Shown here piece after piece: positions 4,515 to 5,734 of a DNA stretch of 5,734 bases (the first letter of the stretch is position 1; every line of letters begins with the position of its first letter). The position numbers were made by a program, and so were the translations under genes. A model generated the notes under the pieces. It saw nothing but the letters and a program-made list of their open reading frames with translations. It was not told the DNA's origin and searched no databases. The DNA is from Sphingomonadaceae bacterium (lineage in GTDB: Bacteria; Pseudomonadota; Alphaproteobacteria; Sphingomonadales; Sphingomonadaceae). The stretch spans positions 1 to 5,734 of the forward strand of contig JAFAZM010000022.1 in NCBI GenBank assembly GCA_019239785.1. The letters are read 5' to 3'.

Positions 4515-5206
4515 TCCTCAGCGCTTCCAGCCTCTCCCTCCCCGGCCGCCTGTCCGACGTCGCGCTGGAGATCGGCGAGGGCGAGCTGGTCTGCCTGGTC
4601 GGGCCGAACGGCAGCGGCAAGACCAGCCTGCTCCACGCCCTGGCCGGGATCGGCGCGGCGACGGGCATGGTCTCGGTCGGCGGCAAGGATCCGCGCCGGC
4701 TCGGGCCGGCGCTGCGGCCGGGCGCCCTCACCTATCTCCCCGCCACGCGCGACGTCGCCTGGCCGTTGCTGGCGCGCGACCTGATCGCGCTCGGCGGCGG
4801 CGAGGCGGCGTTTCCGGCCCTGGAGCTGGCGTCATTGCTCGACCGGCGCGTCGACACGCTCTCGACCGGCGAGCGCAGCCGCGTGCTGATCGCGCGCGCG
4901 CTGGCGCCGCGGCCAAAGCTGCTCCTGCTGGACGAGCCGACCGCGAACCTCGATCCGCTCTGGCAGATCAGGCTGATGGCGCTGGTCCGCGCGGAGATCT
5001 CGCGCGGCGGCCGCGCCGCCCTGGTCGCGATCCACGATCTCGACGCGGCGGCGCTCTACGCGGACCGCATCCTGGTCATGGACAAGGGCCGGATCGCGGC
5101 CGAGGGCCTGGACGGCCCGCACATCGCGCGGATCTTCGGGGTCGAGCGGGTGGACGGCGCCTGGCGCGAAGTCAGGCGGCCGGCGGGTCCGCAATCATCG
5201 CGGTGA
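4511..5206 (+). CDS. btuD: Vitamin B12 ABC transporter ATP-binding protein (BtuD-like)
   Basis: This encodes a 231-residue ABC ATPase that powers the BtuC permease. Walker A is GPNGSGKTS (31-39). The signature is LSTGERSR (117-124). Walker B with the catalytic glutamate is LLLLDEP (137-143, E142). The D-loop is NLD (146-148) and the switch histidine is H175 in AIHDLD. The Q-loop region reads TYLPATRDVAWPL (74-86): the position where most relatives have PQ is P77-A78, so the usual glutamine is missing. Only about 38 residues separate this point from the signature, against about 50 in E. coli BtuD, so the helical subdomain is short. Total length is also below the 249 of E. coli. The start overlaps the btuC stop (ATGA). 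The last 35 bases overlap the 3' end of fabZ on the other strand, and no terminator is visible. It is the last gene of the operon. Confidence 0.92.
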   Translation: MILSASSLSLPGRLSDVALEIGEGELVCLVGPNGSGKTSLLHALAGIGAATGMVSVGGKDPRRLGPALRPGALTYLPATRDVAWPLLARDLIALGGGEAAFPALELASLLDRRVDTLSTGERSRVLIARALAPRPKLLLLDEPTANLDPLWQIRLMALVRAEISRGGRAALVAIHDLDAAALYADRILVMDKGRIAAEGLDGPHIARIFGVERVDGAWREVRRPAGPQSSR

Positions 5207-5648
5207 AGTCGGCCTGGGCGGCGAGCTTGTCGCCGACATAGGCCTTGCCGGCGAACTTGCAGACGGTCGCGCGCTTCTGGATGAACTCGACTTCGAGCCG
5301 CAGCAGCACGCCGGGCTCGACCGGCTTCCTGAACTTGGCGCCGTCGATCGCCATGAAATAGACCAGCTTGCCGGACCCGGCGAGGCCGAGCGATTCGACC
5401 GCCAGCACGCCCGCCGCCTGAGCCAGCGCCTCGACGATCAGCACGCCGGGCATGATCGGCCGGCCGGGGAAATGGCCCTGGAAGAAGCCTTCGTTGATCG
5501 TCACCGCCTTGATCGCGACGATCGACTTGTCGCGATCCAGCTGCTCGACGCGGTCGACCAGCAGCATCGGGTAACGATGCGGCAGCGCCGCCATCACTGC
5601 CCGGATATCGAGCGAAGTGACGGCGGCGCTGTCCGGTCCGGAGTTCAC
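5172..5648 (-). CDS. fabZ: 3-hydroxyacyl-[acyl-carrier-protein] dehydratase FabZ
   Basis: This encodes a 158-residue cytoplasmic hot-dog-fold enzyme that dehydrates (3R)-hydroxyacyl-ACP to trans-2-enoyl-ACP in fatty-acid elongation. E. coli FabZ has 151 residues. The opening helix IRAVMAALPHRYPMLLVDRV (15-34) is typical. The active site is in GHFPGRPIMPGVLIVEALAQ (58-77), with catalytic H59 and E73. The C-terminal half (GKLVYFMAIDGAKFRKPVEPG) is also family-like. The start is GTG at 5648, which overlaps the stop of the upstream OmpH-like gene as GTGA. A near CAGGG lies only 3 bases away, so translation is probably coupled to the upstream gene. There is no other plausible start before the LPHRYP motif. 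It converges on btuD, with 35 bases of overlapping coding sequence. Confidence 0.97.
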   Translation of the reverse strand: MNSGPDSAAVTSLDIRAVMAALPHRYPMLLVDRVEQLDRDKSIVAIKAVTINEGFFQGHFPGRPIMPGVLIVEALAQAAGVLAVESLGLAGSGKLVYFMAIDGAKFRKPVEPGVLLRLEVEFIQKRATVCKFAGKAYVGDKLAAQADFTAMIADPPAA

Positions 5649-5734
5649 CGGCCCTGGGTCTGCTGCTGCTGGCCCTGCGGCAGCGGCGTCACGCTGATCG
5701 TGGTCAGCGAGGTGTTGGGCGCCGCCAGCACGTC
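5645..5734 (-). CDS. OmpH/Skp-family periplasmic chaperone, C-terminal 29 residues (runs off right edge)
   Basis: The frame enters from the right edge as DVLAAPNTSLTTISVTPLPQG, followed by a Gln-rich tail (four CAG codons in a row) and ends QGR at a TGA (5647-5645). The NTSLTTISVTP tail resembles the end of OmpH (Skp-like) proteins of sphingomonads. In proteobacteria these precede fabZ and follow bamA in the envelope-biogenesis cluster. Skp-type proteins hold unfolded outer-membrane proteins in the periplasm. The main coiled-coil part lies outside the window, so the call rests on a short tail plus gene order. The stop overlaps the fabZ GTG start by 4 bases. Confidence 0.7.
   Translation of the reverse strand, partial: DVLAAPNTSLTTISVTPLPQGQQQQTQGR

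Noticed and set aside
5655..5680. A triplet repeat (CAG run on the minus strand)
   Set aside because: It is just four Gln codons in the tail of the OmpH-like protein, too short to be a repeat element.
1..5734. CRISPR arrays, tRNA or rRNA genes, insertion sequences, attachment sites
   Set aside because: No regularly spaced repeats, cloverleaf sequences, transposase frames or flanking duplications were seen on either strand.

Overview
The window is GC-rich (roughly 70 % by eye), densely coded DNA from a proteobacterium. It is most likely an alphaproteobacterium of the Sphingomonadales. This rests on the sequence character of the L31 protein (no cysteines), the OmpH-FabZ pair with its NTSLTTISVTP-type OmpH tail, and overall codon bias. 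It is a lineage inference, not a measurement.

Layout, left to right. Positions 1-295 (minus) hold the N-terminal part of a GNAT acetyltransferase that runs off the left edge. Positions 303-533 (minus) are rpmE, ribosomal protein bL31. Positions 534-902 are a 369-base divergent control region. It holds a hairpin in the rpmE leader, two candidate promoters whose -35 elements overlap on opposite strands, a canonical adenosylcobalamin-type (B12) riboswitch, and downstream hairpins, the last of which covers the btuB Shine-Dalgarno. Positions 903-5206 (plus) are a tightly overlapping four-gene operon, btuB-btuF-btuC-btuD: outer-membrane TonB-dependent receptor, periplasmic binding protein, inner-membrane permease and ATPase. 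Together these form a complete vitamin B12 uptake route across both membranes. Positions 5172-5648 (minus) are fabZ, converging on btuD with overlapping 3' ends. Positions 5645-5734 (minus) are the C-terminal end of an OmpH/Skp-like periplasmic chaperone, joined to fabZ by a GTGA overlap.

How it works together: when cobalamin is plentiful the aptamer folds and the downstream hairpin should hide the btuB ribosome-binding site. Because btuF, btuC and btuD overlap their upstream neighbours (32, 4 and 4 bases), translational coupling would then lower the whole transporter. The flanking minus-strand genes are housekeeping (envelope biogenesis, fatty-acid synthesis, ribosome). The btu operon, on the opposite strand, appears to have been placed between fabZ and rpmE.

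I do not see a wholly new system. The points most worth a second look are the expression platform of the riboswitch, the shared -35 element, the rpmE leader hairpin, the BtuD protein with no Q-loop glutamine and a short helical domain, and the paired cysteines of BtuF at predicted cleft positions.
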